A program made the translations under genes and the position numbers. A DNA stretch of 64,000 bases. Origin: Casuarius casuarius. Taxonomy: Eukaryota > Chordata > Aves > Casuariiformes > Casuariidae. The notes below the pieces were generated by a model. That model was not told where the DNA came from, ran no database searches, and worked only from the letters and a program-made list of their open reading frames with translations. Location of the stretch: contig PTFA01000042.1 of the NCBI GenBank assembly GCA_003342895.1, positions 4,826,640 to 4,890,639 of the forward strand. The letters are read 5' to 3'. Below are positions 11,913-25,089 of the stretch, one piece after another (the stretch's first letter is position 1; every line of letters begins with the position of its first letter).

Positions 11913-14900
11913 AAAAAAGAAAAAACACAAGTAAGTGAACATGTGCAGTCACCACCTTCCAAAAGCCCTGCACAGCTTGATGCCTTCTCTCACTGTCTTA
12001 CTGTCACTGCAAGTCTTTTCAGTACAAGGCAGAGAGATCTGCAGGGGGGGATAATGGCAGTCACAGATATACAGGGGAACGCTTCACATACAGATGACCA
12101 TTGCTGTCTCGCTCTCCTCTTCCTCCATTTTGAGTCCATGTATATATATGATAAGGGTGAATGGGGCTGCACTAAGTGCACTCTCATAGGGGGGTCATAC
12201 CTGAACCCTGTTGGCTGGGGCTGTCAGGCAGAAGGAGGTGCTGCTGGTCCGGGGTGGGAGGGGGAAAAGGGAGGATGGTCCAATCCAGTGAAGAAAGAGG
12301 CAGGGGATGCTCCAGATGACAGAAGTCTCTTCTTACAGCTCTGGGGGCTGAAAAGCAGCTTAGGTTGTGGGGCAGTGTGGTTCGTCATAGCCACCTTAGC
12401 TTTCACTGGCAGCTCGGAAACATGCTGTGCTTCAAGCACGTACAACCTTTCTTTGTGTCCTCAGTGTACTGTGTGGGTTTGCAGAGCGCACCATCTGTCA
12501 GGATAATGAGACCATTTCCCCCTCCCTGCTCCACAGCCTCCTGCTAAATGTAAAGAGCTGGGAATATGGGCCCACCTCCCTTCCCTGGGACTTGATGGAA
12601 CAGCCATACTTGCTTTTGCCAACAACAACAAAAAAGAAAAGTAGGTGTGATTAATCAATACATGGGCTATAAAAGGATGGATTTTCCTTCTTGCTACAAA
12701 TGTGAGAATAAGCCCACTGCAGCCCAGCCTTAATGATTTGTGCTTTAGTCAGGTATTTGTCAGAATATACAACTGGGCTCCTATGGGAGAACAACCCCTC
12801 TATCCTTTATCTGAAATAAGATCAAGTTCAAAAGAAGATGTTGCTGAGTCAGTACCCAGGACCTGGAAGATTTGGAATTTTATTTTTTATGAGATGGGGA
12901 AAGGAAAAAGAGTAGAAGCAGGATTTGGAGTACTGTCTACTGCCCTTGGTGCCTGACCTTGCTCATTAATCTTTGCTACTTTAAAAAGGCTTGGAAAATT
13001 ACATTACCCTATACCATCAGTCCTCACTTAATAAATACAGACACTGAAGTCAGGAACAAGAAATCCCACAGAGCTTTGGTATTGACTTGTTAGAATTCCA
13101 GGCTTCTGCCTCACAATACAGTAACTCTCTGTAAGTAATGAACAAGCTGCTGAGAAGGACACCTTACCCTTCTGGATTCATCCCCCACTCTTTCAGAGAA
13201 TCTATTCATTGCCATTTTTCACTCCCTCATACAAACACTAAATTGTCCTATGTGCCAATAAAGTCTTCTCAATTACTCTGTGAGAGGAAATTTGTAGAAG
13301 AGCGGAGCTATGCTCATATTTTGTCACAGAGCCACTAGTCATATTATTAACTTTAGCATGAATTTCTACAGTTGGAAGAAAAAAAAACAACAAAAAGAAA
13401 TTAACAATGTGTGACATTTGTGTACTTCTTGAATTAAGTAATGATGAAGCAGTAATTTACCTGCTTTGGCATTTAAAAAACATGTTTGTATCCTTCTCCT
13501 GTAAAACCTGTATCCTGGATTGAGTGCACATCAGCTAAGATTTCTGTGCAGAAGCCTTGCCTTCTCTTCACCCTCAGGTGCTGCACAGGAGCCTGGAAGG
13601 AAAGAGAGGGGATTTGTATTGGGGAAGCTGTACTGGGAGGTGGTCACTATGCCTTTGTGTGCGCTCCATGCAGGGATATAGTCTTGTAGTTGGGTCCTTC
13701 CTTGGATTCCTTGGCTCAGATCAGCAGTGAGAAGCACTACGATTAATAACTTTAAAAAAAGCATCACTCCATGCTCTTCTTCTCCAGCACATCCAGCGCA
13801 TCTGACTCTCCAGTTAGAGCATGCATTTTATTTCTTCTCCTTTATGTAGTCCTGCAGTCAAGTGATGGCTGCCTTTGACACATGCAAGGTGCAACAAAGA
13901 TCCTTTTGGCCATCTCCACTCTTCAGGAGAATGGCAGCAGCCATCACTTGGCTCATTATTAGCTAAATAGCAGAGCGGAGATTTGGTGTTTGCAGTAGCT
14001 TGCAAATTCAATTATAGTTCTCCCAGCAACTGTCATTTGGCTGCTTGTTCATATGAAGTATTTGATATTGCTTGTTGTGGTGTTAACTGCAATCCCTTAT
14101 TAGGGAAATATAAGAAGTCTTGCTGATATACACTGAAAAAAATAAAAATGGCTTTTGTGCATGAAATACTCTCTCCATAACACATAAACGAGCAAAAATT
14201 AACTATGCAGTAAGAGGTGCTGATACAAGCTTTTTTTGTCTGTTCAACTATATGTATCTATAAAAAGAGAAATATATGCAGACTCTTCAGTCAGCTCCTG
14301 AGGGAACATGAAAGGAACTAGATCAGCCACACAACTGGCAGCTCCAGTGGCAATCTCAGCAGAGGGAACAAATGTTCGTTTTGACCCTCTGCTGAAGGTG
14401 AGTTGTTCTCTCCACACTAGCAATACCATGGAAGCTCACAGATGGAGTAGTGTGAGAAGACATGCACAAATTATTTTATTCTCTTCCTTCCTGAAGCAAA
14501 TAAGGTTTCTTAGATGCTACAGTTTTCAGTATAATACCTTTCATAAGGACTGCATAATTTATTTGATGAGAAGGATTTTCAGATGAAATAGCAGATAAGT
14601 TTGTCCGTATGGAATTCCACAATGTATAGTTTAGACACCACTGAGACTCGGGGAATGTGATTCATTTGATTAAGTATCAGTATATACATCTGAGTGAGTT
14701 ACCTTGAGCTCTCCCTTCATAGCTAATGGAGACCTAGCCCATATAGCAAGGAAATTCAAGGGTGAGATTCATGTTACCCTACAACAGATGCCTAAACTAG
14801 GTCAGATGAATTATGCCCTCAGAGTGTCTGTTTTTCTCCATTGGGTGGTAGATTTCTTTCTAAAGTGAGCTGCTGTTTAGCTCGGATGTAAACACCTGCA

Positions 14901-15771
14901 AGGTCAGTGAGATGAATTTTTCTCAGGAATTGGACAGAGCTTTTGCTTTTTATCTAGAATTGAATTTTTACATGTTTGACCTGATGAGCTTCTGCACAAC
15001 ACAGAACAAGGCTTTCCAAATGGCTTGTGGCATGCACTGACAACACCTTCCAGTTATATAAATCCTTCTCATCCTCTTTCAGAGCCATATTGCCACAGGA
15101 TCTCTATCTGTCTCACCCTAACTTCTATATCAGTGCTATCATGCATTCTCCCAAGGTGCCCCTCTCTGCCTAAGCAAACAAGCCTGCAGGGGAAATAAAC
15201 ATATAATGTGACTTTCTGTGTTTGGTGGAGACAAGACAAACTCAAAATAAACTAATGATTCTGTTCACATAACAGCCCAAGCAAAAGAAAACAGTGGGAA
15301 TTTCCTAGAACTCTCCTGCAACAGAATTTCTTTACTGTAAGGTGGAAAACTACAGTTGGGATAGCAGCTTTCAGGAGTCAGAGAAATTGAAATTCTGTAC
15401 CCTTAGTGAGAGAATTTCACTATACAGTAGCAGAAAGACTACTTCTGGTGAGATCACACCAATCCAGGACTTCATCTGGATGCTGGAGCAGAAGTTACAA
15501 AGCCATGTGACACAGGAGCATGAAAGATCTACTGGCTGGTAGTAGTGGTTGTTAGCACAGATAAATCACTGTCTATCAGAGAATGCCAGTCTTTACTCAG
15601 ACTGTGGTCAAATTAACTTGGAGCTGCTCTAGGAGACTAGGGCTTACATCCATCACACTTGTGCCAATCCAGTAGTACTTCTAGGGCTCTACTGACGGCA
15701 TGTGTTTGGTTTTAAGAGGGGGAGAGGGTGAAAAGCTTTGGCAAATACATTCTTGGAAGTATCTCTTAGAG

Positions 15772-15973
15772 CAAGATTTTTCAACACTCAGCCTGTGGGC
15801 TGGATCAGGTACCTCGTGACAATTTTGCTGTGTCCGCAAAGGACTCCAAATGCCTCCTTGGGCATCTTTAACCTTGCAAGCTCCACTTGTATCCCTAAAA
15901 CTTTGAGAATGGTCCAGCTGCCTCTACGGGAATCCCCAAGCTGGCATATAGTGCAAGATGTTAAGAAACACTG
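15772..15973. mobile_element. Possible hAT-like MITE
   Basis: The left end 'caagatttttcaacact' and the right end 'gttaagaaacactg' are near inverted repeats and resemble the CAGTGTTTCTCAACC-type termini of non-autonomous hAT elements. The element would be about 200 bp. I see no matching 8-bp target-site duplication, so either the edges are eroded or the call is wrong. Confidence 0.4.
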
Positions 15974-17378
15974 GACGTACCTGTCTTAAAGCAGTGGCTT
16001 TTTCATGGTAGAGTAGTGCCAAAGTAATTATTCTGTTACCAACACACAACAGTGCCTGTGTTCATCGAAACAAAACTTGCAGTGTTGGGACATAATTTAC
16101 AATGGTTCTTTTGCATCTAATCTATGCAGTAAAATAAATGCTTCTTACAGATAATCTTATTTAGAAGGCATTTCTTGTTCTCATGTGGTAAGACAGAAGA
16201 TCTGGAAGTACTGAAATGACTCCTTGATATAAGTGTATAGTGTTAAATGGCAGAGCTCATAGTTCCTATACCTAATACTGTCCACTGCTGAGCATGTAGT
16301 TAAATACTTTATAATTAAAATGTAGTGATGGATTTTACAAGAGGAGAATATCTTCTCACTGTGACTTCCCAAGCTCTCATATAACAGTTTTTATAAAAGT
16401 TACTGTAGAAACTTAAAATAGCTCTCTCATTAGTTGCCAACAGAGTTCTGCTGGTATACAATGATCCCTAGAAACTGCCCTCATTTTTCACTTTGAAGAT
16501 GAGCAGCGCAAGATCTTGCTCTTCCTTTTCCTTCATTTTGTGTGTGAACAGAAACACCTTCTGACTCTGTAACACGGTTCTTTTGATTGACTCCCCTCCT
16601 TTTTTGGATTGACAGGTTTTCCACTGTAACCTGTGCCATCTTCTCCAGCTCATCATACTTTGTCAGTGCATGTATTTGAGCCCCCTTTTCTGCTGCTTCT
16701 GTGTGGCATGTTGTGATCACTGCCATTCTTGGAGCTTATTCCCTTTGCTACCTTTGTAAATTGCAAAGAGACAGAAGGGGAAAAAAAAGCATTCCTGGAA
16801 AGTGAGGCTGTTACACAACACAAGGGAGGCAGTATCACATTTGAGGATGAACACCCTTCTTCTGCCTCTTCCTTGCAAAGACTCTCAGATACCGTTGGTC
16901 CTCACACAATTAACAGCATACACGAACTCATTTTGAATCAGTTTCCCACTGGTCTAGCACTACACAGTATTTTGAAGTGCTGGAGGCTACCTCTGCATTA
17001 GAAAATAAAATGGGCTAGAGACTGTTCTTTGATGCAAAGTGGCACAGCATGGCTTGAATCAATAGGGCTAAACTCCCTATCCCTCGAAAATGCAGGGTGC
17101 TCACATCCATCCTGCCCACTAGGAAGGGCCCCTGGCCACGCTATCCCACCGCAATAGCGAGAGAGTCTGGGAGAGGACTAGCTGGCACAGTGCTGAGCTA
17201 CGCCGGGGGCTGCGCTAGCCATTGTGGGCTCTGGAGACGCTGGGGACAGTGCCTGAGCCGTGCGGAGGCCCTGGGTAGTTTTCTGGCATAGCGGTAGTCT
17301 GGGAGGCAGCCTTGAGGAGGGTCTGCACTTGTCATTTGAAACCTTTAATTCTGAAGACACTTTTGCAAAGGTCGTAGT

Positions 17379-17405
17379 GGGGGGGGGGGGAAGGTGGTGG
17401 TGGGG
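17379..17405 (+). repeat. G12 run followed by GGT repeats
   Basis: Twelve consecutive G residues followed by a-a-ggtggtggtgggg. This is a strong local G-quadruplex candidate on the + strand and also a place where assemblies are prone to error. It adjoins a GC-richer patch at 17100-17340. Confidence 0.85.
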
Positions 17406-20400
17406 AATATGTTCTTCTGCATTTGTAAGTGTGCACCATATTCGGGTTCCCATCTATGACATGGAGTGCTTGAACGCTACCATAATAGGAAAGAAACTGA
17501 TCATATATTAATCAAGCAGTTGACTAGCGAGGCAAGAGGGTGGTTTGCTTCATGCATTGCTGAAATGCAGCTCTTTCCGTGGTGAAACAGTGAAGCTCTT
17601 TAAAGGCGCAGTGCTTACCGAAGAGGTGAGAACTGGAAACTGCACAGGAAATTAAAAGCGCACCATAACGATTCTCATTTAAAACTTGCTTGGGACATTA
17701 GGGTTCACGCTCATATGGTTGCAGAGACTCCTTGAACTTTGGACCGCATTTGTGTGGAGGATCATGGTACTCTGTCCCTGAGGATGGGGCTTGGCTAAGT
17801 GTATTATCCCCAGTGGTGGAGCGTCGCTCTCTGGTGACACAGAGGCGAGATGGCACCAGCACTTGATCACCAGCATTGCTTCCTTTCAGTTCCCTGAGAT
17901 TTCCTTTGAATTCGCCAGTCAGCCTAGCACCACTCAGATGCAGTTTTAGCTAGTAAGACATGAGCTTATGCAGCTGAGATGGCCATTTTAATTTGCCATG
18001 TTAAGCCTTCACAAAGTTCAGTCTGCACAAAGGGATGTGAATTATGGCCTCCATTCTCATGCCCAGAATACCTCCTAGGTCCACATTAACAATTACAAAC
18101 CTATAGATGCATCTATTATGCATTTGTAAGCCATTTTAAAAGTCTGTAATTGGTACTTTAATATAATTATTTCTGAGATAAGGAATGATTGCTTAAATAA
18201 TATTAGCATTTAAAGCAAAACAATATTTGTCTCTGTATTAATTGTTGAGGAAAATCAATTCATCCGTAGCTGGCTACAAATTAGTTTAAAATATAATTTT
18301 TATAAATTGAATTTTATTACTATTCCTTTCTGTCTCATTATATTTTACCCAAATATGCATAATTTTGTGTTACTTCGTTTATCTTATGTCAGAAATAATA
18401 TTGCTTCTCTCCCACATTATTACAACCAGGAAAAAAAGATTAATCAGACACTTCAAAAGCCTCATGCTGAAATAACATTTTTAAATTCATAAAAGAGCAA
18501 CCACTATTTTCTACAGCAAAACTAATTTTTCAAATTTGAGATAAGAACACTGCATTACGAAAGTAAAGGTCAATTTGAGAAAGAAAAGATTCTAGTTGCC
18601 TAATGAAGTCATCTTCTTTATACCAAACTCTAATTTACAGTCTAATAGAAAGATGTTAATTCTTTTCTGGCTGGCTTTGAGTGATATTAACGGGCTGGTT
18701 GGTGCTGTTCAGATAAAAATATCTGTTATATTTAATCTCATCCCTAATGATAACCTTTATTTCCCTTCACACTGTGCTTTTGAAGCCACAGGAGAGCTCT
18801 GAGCTCCAGGGTTTGCTCTCCAGTTTCAGAGATTACTCTGGACATTACACTTCTCCAGCACCTACCACCTTCAGAATAGCTGACGATGGAAAAAGTGAAC
18901 ACCCCTGTATAAACCCATACCCCCCCCACACGCCATGAGTGCCTGTGTACCGACAGTCAAACAGGACAGACAGCTTTTGACTTTTGTAGATAGCAGCAGA
19001 ATGTCTGAGTTCATTATGAGGTGAAGAAACAAGAACTAACATACTGATCTTGTCACCACAAGGAATATCTCACTCTGCGGGATTTTTGATGAGAAGGAAG
19101 AAAAATTATTGTCTTACTCCTGAGCTAATTAGGGGGAAATTCTGTCCTTAAAAACATAATAGCTGGACATTTGGGTTGGGTTGTATACATAAGAGTCAGT
19201 TAGTGATGCGTCATTGTGCAGATACAGGGAGGAAGAGGAAGAAGGTAGAATTGCCTTCTCTTGCGTAGTCTCATGGTCACTGTGCTCAGAGGACAGAAGG
19301 GCTTGTGCTCTTGTGGCTGAGGACGTGACAGGGCCACAGGACTGTCACACTGGGGTGTGACAGAGGCCTGGGACTGCACTGGTAATATGCTAGCATGTTA
19401 GTTAAGCATGTAACTCCAAGTCTCCTAGGGATTCTGGTCTTTCACATATGGCCACAAAACTGGAGATGAGCCAGAAATATCACAAGAACCAATGCCTTTA
19501 AATTACTCTTTCAGTCTAGGAGAGTTCAACCTCAGTTGCATAGAGTTTCGTTCTTGACATCATAGGAACATGCATGTGAAATAAATAATCTCCAAGAGGT
19601 TTGTGCTAGACACTAACTCAGGAAGCAGATAGAGCTGACAGACACCTGGTCCTTCAGAAAAGGTAGTTATATCCTGATCTTGGTGCAGTAAGGTAGTACT
19701 TGGTAACAGGAATATTGCACCACGTCAGTAATATCATGGAGGTCTGTCCCTCAACATGCATAGGCTACTGTGCTAATGACTTTCAGAAATCTGAGGTTTC
19801 ATCAATTTACCTTGCTGCAGCAGGCATATTGCAGAAACAAATCCTTTGGGATCATCCCATCACTGGATGGGTGCTAAGGCAAGCCATCACATCAGCCTGT
19901 CTCCCTAGACCTCAGCAACAAGTCATATGCACTAAGATAGTGTGGTAGCAAAACCAGTGCCATGCTCAAGGCTCTGAGAGGTGTTTGATCACTAATACCA
20001 CAGAAAGCAACAAACTGCAGTTGCCGAGCTGATGGTCTCAGAGGCCTCTATTTGGCATTTTACTCAGCAAAAGAACAGGCTCGGAAATAAAAACAAAAGG
20101 AGGCAATGTCAGATTAAGGCGTTCCTCCTCATGCTGTTAAGAGTGTTACCTTCCTTTCCTCCTGGGCTTGGGCAACATCCACTCCCCCAACAATCCCATC
20201 TTTCTCAACTGCCTTGTGAATTGAGAATCTGCCTTGGGAGTACCAGGAGGACCTAAAGCAAGGCTCAGAGCCAACCTTCCAGGTAGTGCAGCCCTGGCAA
20301 CTGACTGGAGAGTTTTTTTCTTGCTGAGAAGTAGACTGTCTCCATTCTTCAGCCATATGGTCAGTTTTACTGTTATTTATCCTCATCCTCCCAGGAAGGA

Positions 20401-20953
20401 AAAGGCAAAGCTGATCCCTCTAGCCCCCCCCCTCCTTTCCTTCCTTCTAGGGAAAGGCCAGACCCTGAGTTTCACTTCCTCACCCCTCAATTGAATCCAG
20501 AGGGGGAAGAATGGCCACATCAGCTCTAGGCTTTTCAAACTGGCAGTTGAAAGGACTGAGATCCAGCCCTTGTACTACATTATCTATACACCTAAACAGC
20601 CATATGTTTTTTCTTGCTGGCTGGTGGCTTTGTGGAAATAACTCTTCCCATCACATAAAGATGAAAATGGTGCTCCACATGAGTGTCAACATCCATGACA
20701 TTCCTCCCTATTTAGCTCTTCTTTAGTTAGGGCCTGTTCTGGCTCATTGGACAGACTGGCGTAATAGCTTGGGGTCGGGGTAGCATAGAGATTGTCACAG
20801 CTTGAGAAATCATTTGAGCACAGGACATTTGGGAGTTAATGATCCTGCCTGAGGCAAAATACCTCTTCCAGCATGTTATGGACTACAGTGATTCTGTGCC
20901 ACATTTCATTTAGTCTTTTTTCAAGTGCTCAGTTTAGCCCTTGAAAAATGCAG

Positions 20954-20990
20954 TATGAGTATATTCCATATTTTTATGAGTATATTCCAT
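20954..20990 (+). repeat. Short direct repeat (16 bp, twice)
   Basis: The unit tatgagtatattccat occurs at 20954-20969 and 20975-20990, a 21-base period. It is consistent with a small slippage duplication. Confidence 0.85.
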
Positions 20991-22209
20991 CTTCAGTATA
21001 GTCCTCTAATTCCTGTTGTATGTGGGCCGGGTGAACAGGGTGGAGGATAGCACTTAAGATGTGAAACGCCAGTTAGAGACTCCAGCCCATGCAATTTTTC
21101 ATGCTGAATTTTTTTTTCCAGAAGGTGACAAGCAATCTCTATTTCATCTGCAGGATGGAGACATTCTGAGAATAGAGAGTGAATCCTCTTTTCCCCCAAA
21201 TCTAGCCCACCAGCCTTTGCCCTTCCATGAACACTTTTAGGAAAGATTACTCCATACCCCTTTGCTCTAGGGCCACAAAAGACTGCTTCAGGTTCTTGGC
21301 CCATAGGGAATAACCAGTGTTTTCATTTTCCAGTGTTGTCATAATTCATGTTATTTTGTACTTGAAAAGTAAATCAGAGAAATAGCTGAGGGCATACTTG
21401 TGAATAATTACACTTGCACCCCATTTCTTTGGAGTTTGCTGGGTAGATTTGAGTGTGTACGATTTGATTGTTTTCCTTGTTACAGGCAGAGTTTCATTAG
21501 CCATCCAGTGTTTGCAATGGATTATCAGGCACTGTAGCAGATTACAGAGATAACATTCTAGTCTTTCATCTGGAAATGGAATAAATAGATTTCAATTGCA
21601 ACAAAGTGAAATGAGCTTTCAGGATGTTAGATCTGGAAAACAGCTGATTTGATACCGTTTCATGCTGTCCTACTAGGATGTCCGTTACCCACACTGAAGT
21701 AAAATCTGCACTGTGCAAATTGTCTCAATCTTTAGACCTGCAAAGTAGTCTGAAAAGCCAGGCCAGAGCACAGGGTACTCCTTATCATGGTGGGACTTAT
21801 CAAGAAGTTGCTGTTCTGCCCCTCGAGGTTCATTCCATCAGAGCTCAGCTTTGCCTGAGTTGTCACATGCTCAAAGCTCATCCCCATTAAACAAATGATT
21901 TTGAAAAACTCATCAGATACTAGACTTTTCACACGGCCAACTGATGGCAATGGCTAGGACTGTTCTGTTCACCTCCCCAGTTGGTAGTGAGCAGAACCCA
22001 GCAGGGACACTTACTGATTCCCCTGACTCTTCATGGCACATACATAGGGATAGTAGGAGTTGTTACCTAAGAGAGGGAACTGGGGCTAAGCATGAAGAAA
22101 TCTTTCAGGGAAAGCCTTGAAATAGCTAACTGTAGTGAGAGAGGTTAGGAATTTTATTTTTTCAGGTGCTAATGAAGCCAAATCAACTTGTGAAGTGGCA
22201 GGTGCAGGT

Positions 22210-22380
22210 CAGTGCTTTTTCAAACCTTTTTGATTTCTGGACCCCTCAAAATTTTTCAGTGGAATTGCCAGTCCCTGACCTGTGAATTGCGGTCTACTGA
22301 CAGCAGTCTTGTTCCCACTAGTTGCCTCATGTGGCCCTGTGGAAGGAGGCCAGAGATCCTCAGGGATCCATGAACCACAA
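22210..22380. mobile_element. Possible hAT-like MITE
   Basis: It begins 'cagtgctttttcaaacctttttgatttctggacccc', close to the start of hAT-derived non-autonomous repeats that open with cagtg and 'ctggacccc'. It ends around 'ggatccatgaaccacaag', the usual closing phrase of such elements. The interior is eroded and the right edge is uncertain. Confidence 0.45.
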
Positions 22381-22430
22381 GTGGAAAAATTTACACCTAA
22401 ATTAGACTAGAAAGTGTAGATGCCAACAAA

Positions 22431-22457
22431 AGTGTGTGTGTATGTGTGTGTGTATGA
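22431..22457 (+). repeat. (GT)n microsatellite
   Basis: A TG dinucleotide run interrupted by 'tat' (gtgtgtgtgtatgtgtgtgtgtat). Confidence 0.85.
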
Positions 22458-23287
22458 GGGGGAAACCAGATCAGCCTTTATGGCAACATAGAGATGGCTT
22501 AGATAAAGGTGGCTTCCTATCAAACAGAATAGTTGACCCCCAATGATAGGAATGAAAAAACAAGTCCTGTAGAAAGCCCAGAGCAAGAGCATGTGTCTGT
22601 TCCAGCCTGTTCAGAGTGAAAATTCTCTGAGTTTGCAGATAATGCCAAAGCTAACCATCCCTTATGAAAGAAAAGGTGGGAGTGGGAGACAGTGAATGAA
22701 GGCATGATGTTTGTCTGGGCTTGAATTCAGTTTCTGCGTAAATACCATGATTTGAGCATTCAACCAACGGATAAGGCTTAACACAGCCTGGATGTTTGAG
22801 ATGTATGCACACTGTTGACAAGTAAAAGCTAGCACGGCATAGGTGTCTATGTAGTTAACAAGGGTGCAAAAAGGCTGTCACTCATATTGGTGCAATGAGG
22901 TGACCCTAGTCTGTGCAGGTCCTGAGTACAGGCTGTTTTCTCTGTAGTCAGTGAGTCAGTTCTTAACTCATGTTAACTAACTAACAGTAAAACCAAAGCA
23001 GTGTAGTTAGCAGGGGTGTGAAATATTTTACATCAGGAGGCTATCTGAATAAAGTAATTCAAGCTAAAAGCCTGTCTTTTTCCCTTAGCATAAACAAAGC
23101 CAAAGAAGATCTACCACTTGATTCTATCTACAGATCGACAATCCGTCTGTTGAGTATCCTTGTTTTGACAGTCATCAATAGGAAATGTTTGAGGGAGAAC
23201 TGCGAGAAAATCCACCCCCAACACTTATGGAATACCCTGTCTGGCTTTTTTCAAGTTATCACAGGACTTACAACCCTTTGAAACAAA

Positions 23288-23371
23288 TATGTGTGTGTAT
23301 TTCTATATATATTCATACATATTCTATATATATTCAAATATGTGTGTGTGTAAATATACACATGCATATAG
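23288..23371 (+). repeat. Compound TG/TA microsatellite
   Basis: An alternating purine-pyrimidine tract: GT repeats, then 'ctatatatattc' units twice ('ttctatatatattca' near 23302 and 23324), then GT and AC runs. It is likely to be polymorphic and could adopt unusual structure. Confidence 0.85.
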
Positions 23372-25049
23372 AAAGAGGAAGATGGACATAGAAAGGGAGA
23401 AAACATTTACAAGTGTGTCATATGTTATGTATAAATGATATACATATTGTATAATAACGTCTCAGCCTTTTTGAAAATTTCTGATTTCTTGCTCTAGGAG
23501 TTTAAATCTTGGCTGGAAACTTCTCATCTTACCATTTATCTCTTTAATGATTGGAAAAAGAGAAATACAGAAAGAGTTCATTACAAATTTTGTTTTCAAT
23601 TTCAACAAGAATGTGTTCAAAAATCAAGGTCAGATAGATCTCCAGATATGGTAAATTACGGTAGTGCAATTGACTTTAATGCAGTATTGCTGATTCACAT
23701 CAGGCAAAGATTAATTGGCGTAGAAATTTAGAGAAAAATTATGCTGGATTTTTTAAATCTATAAAATCTTAAGATAAGATTGCTGAGTCACTACTGTAAA
23801 CTACTGCAAGCCAACTTACCACTGAGACCTTGCGCTTATAGGAAATGCATTATACAAGCCAGATATCATTGAGAGGTGTGAAACCCGTTGCGTCTACTCA
23901 TCCATCCATCTAGCTTTCACTACTGGCATTACTAAGTGAAAGTGGTTTATATGCTGAAAAGCTAGAAGAGATGCATAAGCTCCACTTTTGTTTTCTAATG
24001 TTAAGACTGACAAGTGTGTCTAGTAATGGGCTAGAGAGTAACCTGCAGCTCAGGATGTTAAAACAGAAATGAAAATCACTCAGCAAGGAGATGACATTAA
24101 TCAATATCAGAGCTGATGGAGTGCTTCTTACATAACCAGTATAAATATTTTGATAAAATATATCAAGAATAAGAATATTTCTGCTGAAGTGATATTCTTC
24201 TCCTTAGAGGAACATTAAGTTTATAGGACCCTATGAACAGAGGAGAGATTCTGGCATGTGGACAAGTAGAAGTTTTTATTACTGATACCACAAAGTGGTT
24301 ACTATTAGAGCTAATCAGACCACAGATTTTTTTAATTCAAAAACATTTAAATGAATAGTCTTTTTATTGCATATTTTGCTTGAAAAGTCATAGTTTTTCA
24401 CAGGATGACCAAGTCCTTTTTGGTTTGTCTAACTATAAAATTGTGTGATTTCTCGTCTTAGTTCCTGTTAACTACCCCCAAAACCAAATCAAAATTAACC
24501 TTCCAATATACCATGCAAAATGATACTATGTAATTTTGAAATTTGATATGAGAAAATAAAATGTTGCTCCAGAATCTGTTTCCTGACATGCACACAGTGT
24601 GGAGGAGACGATATCTGGCAATTGGAAAATTTTCACAAAACATTGTCCTGTTACAGTTATTTTTTTTAGAAACTGGTACCAACATTCCTATTTCTGTAAC
24701 AAGCAACTGTAAGTTTCCGTTTATAGCATAGCTTTAATGTGACAGTTCAATTTTCTTCTTGGCTGTGCAGATGACTTACAAGCACAAGCAAGTCTATTCT
24801 AAACATCATCTCCCTTTACCCCTGAAAATTAACGTGATAATTGTATTTATGTACTTCAGGCGGTCATGTGTGCATAAATATTTACACAAAGTATAGAGAT
24901 TCTTGGATGTAATGACTATGGAAGTCTGACTGATATTAATAGGATTCATTTTATTCCATAAAAGGTCTTAGTCCGAGTAACTAACCTTTGCATTATGCCA
25001 TATAATCAGTTATTGTAAGCTGTCAAGTTGTTTTTTCTCTCCAAACTCT

Positions 25050-25089
25050 ATCTTTCTTCTTACATATTCATCTTTCTTCTTACATATTC
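25050..25089 (+). repeat. Perfect 20-bp tandem duplication
   Basis: The 20-base unit atctttcttcttacatattc is present twice head to tail with no mismatch, which implies a recent local duplication. Confidence 0.95.

Noticed and set aside
11943..12506. 187-codon open frame on the + strand
   Set aside because: No recognisable domain or family, unusual composition (many Cys, Trp, Gly from G/T-rich DNA), other open frames overlapping it on both strands, and no splice or promoter context. Probably chance.
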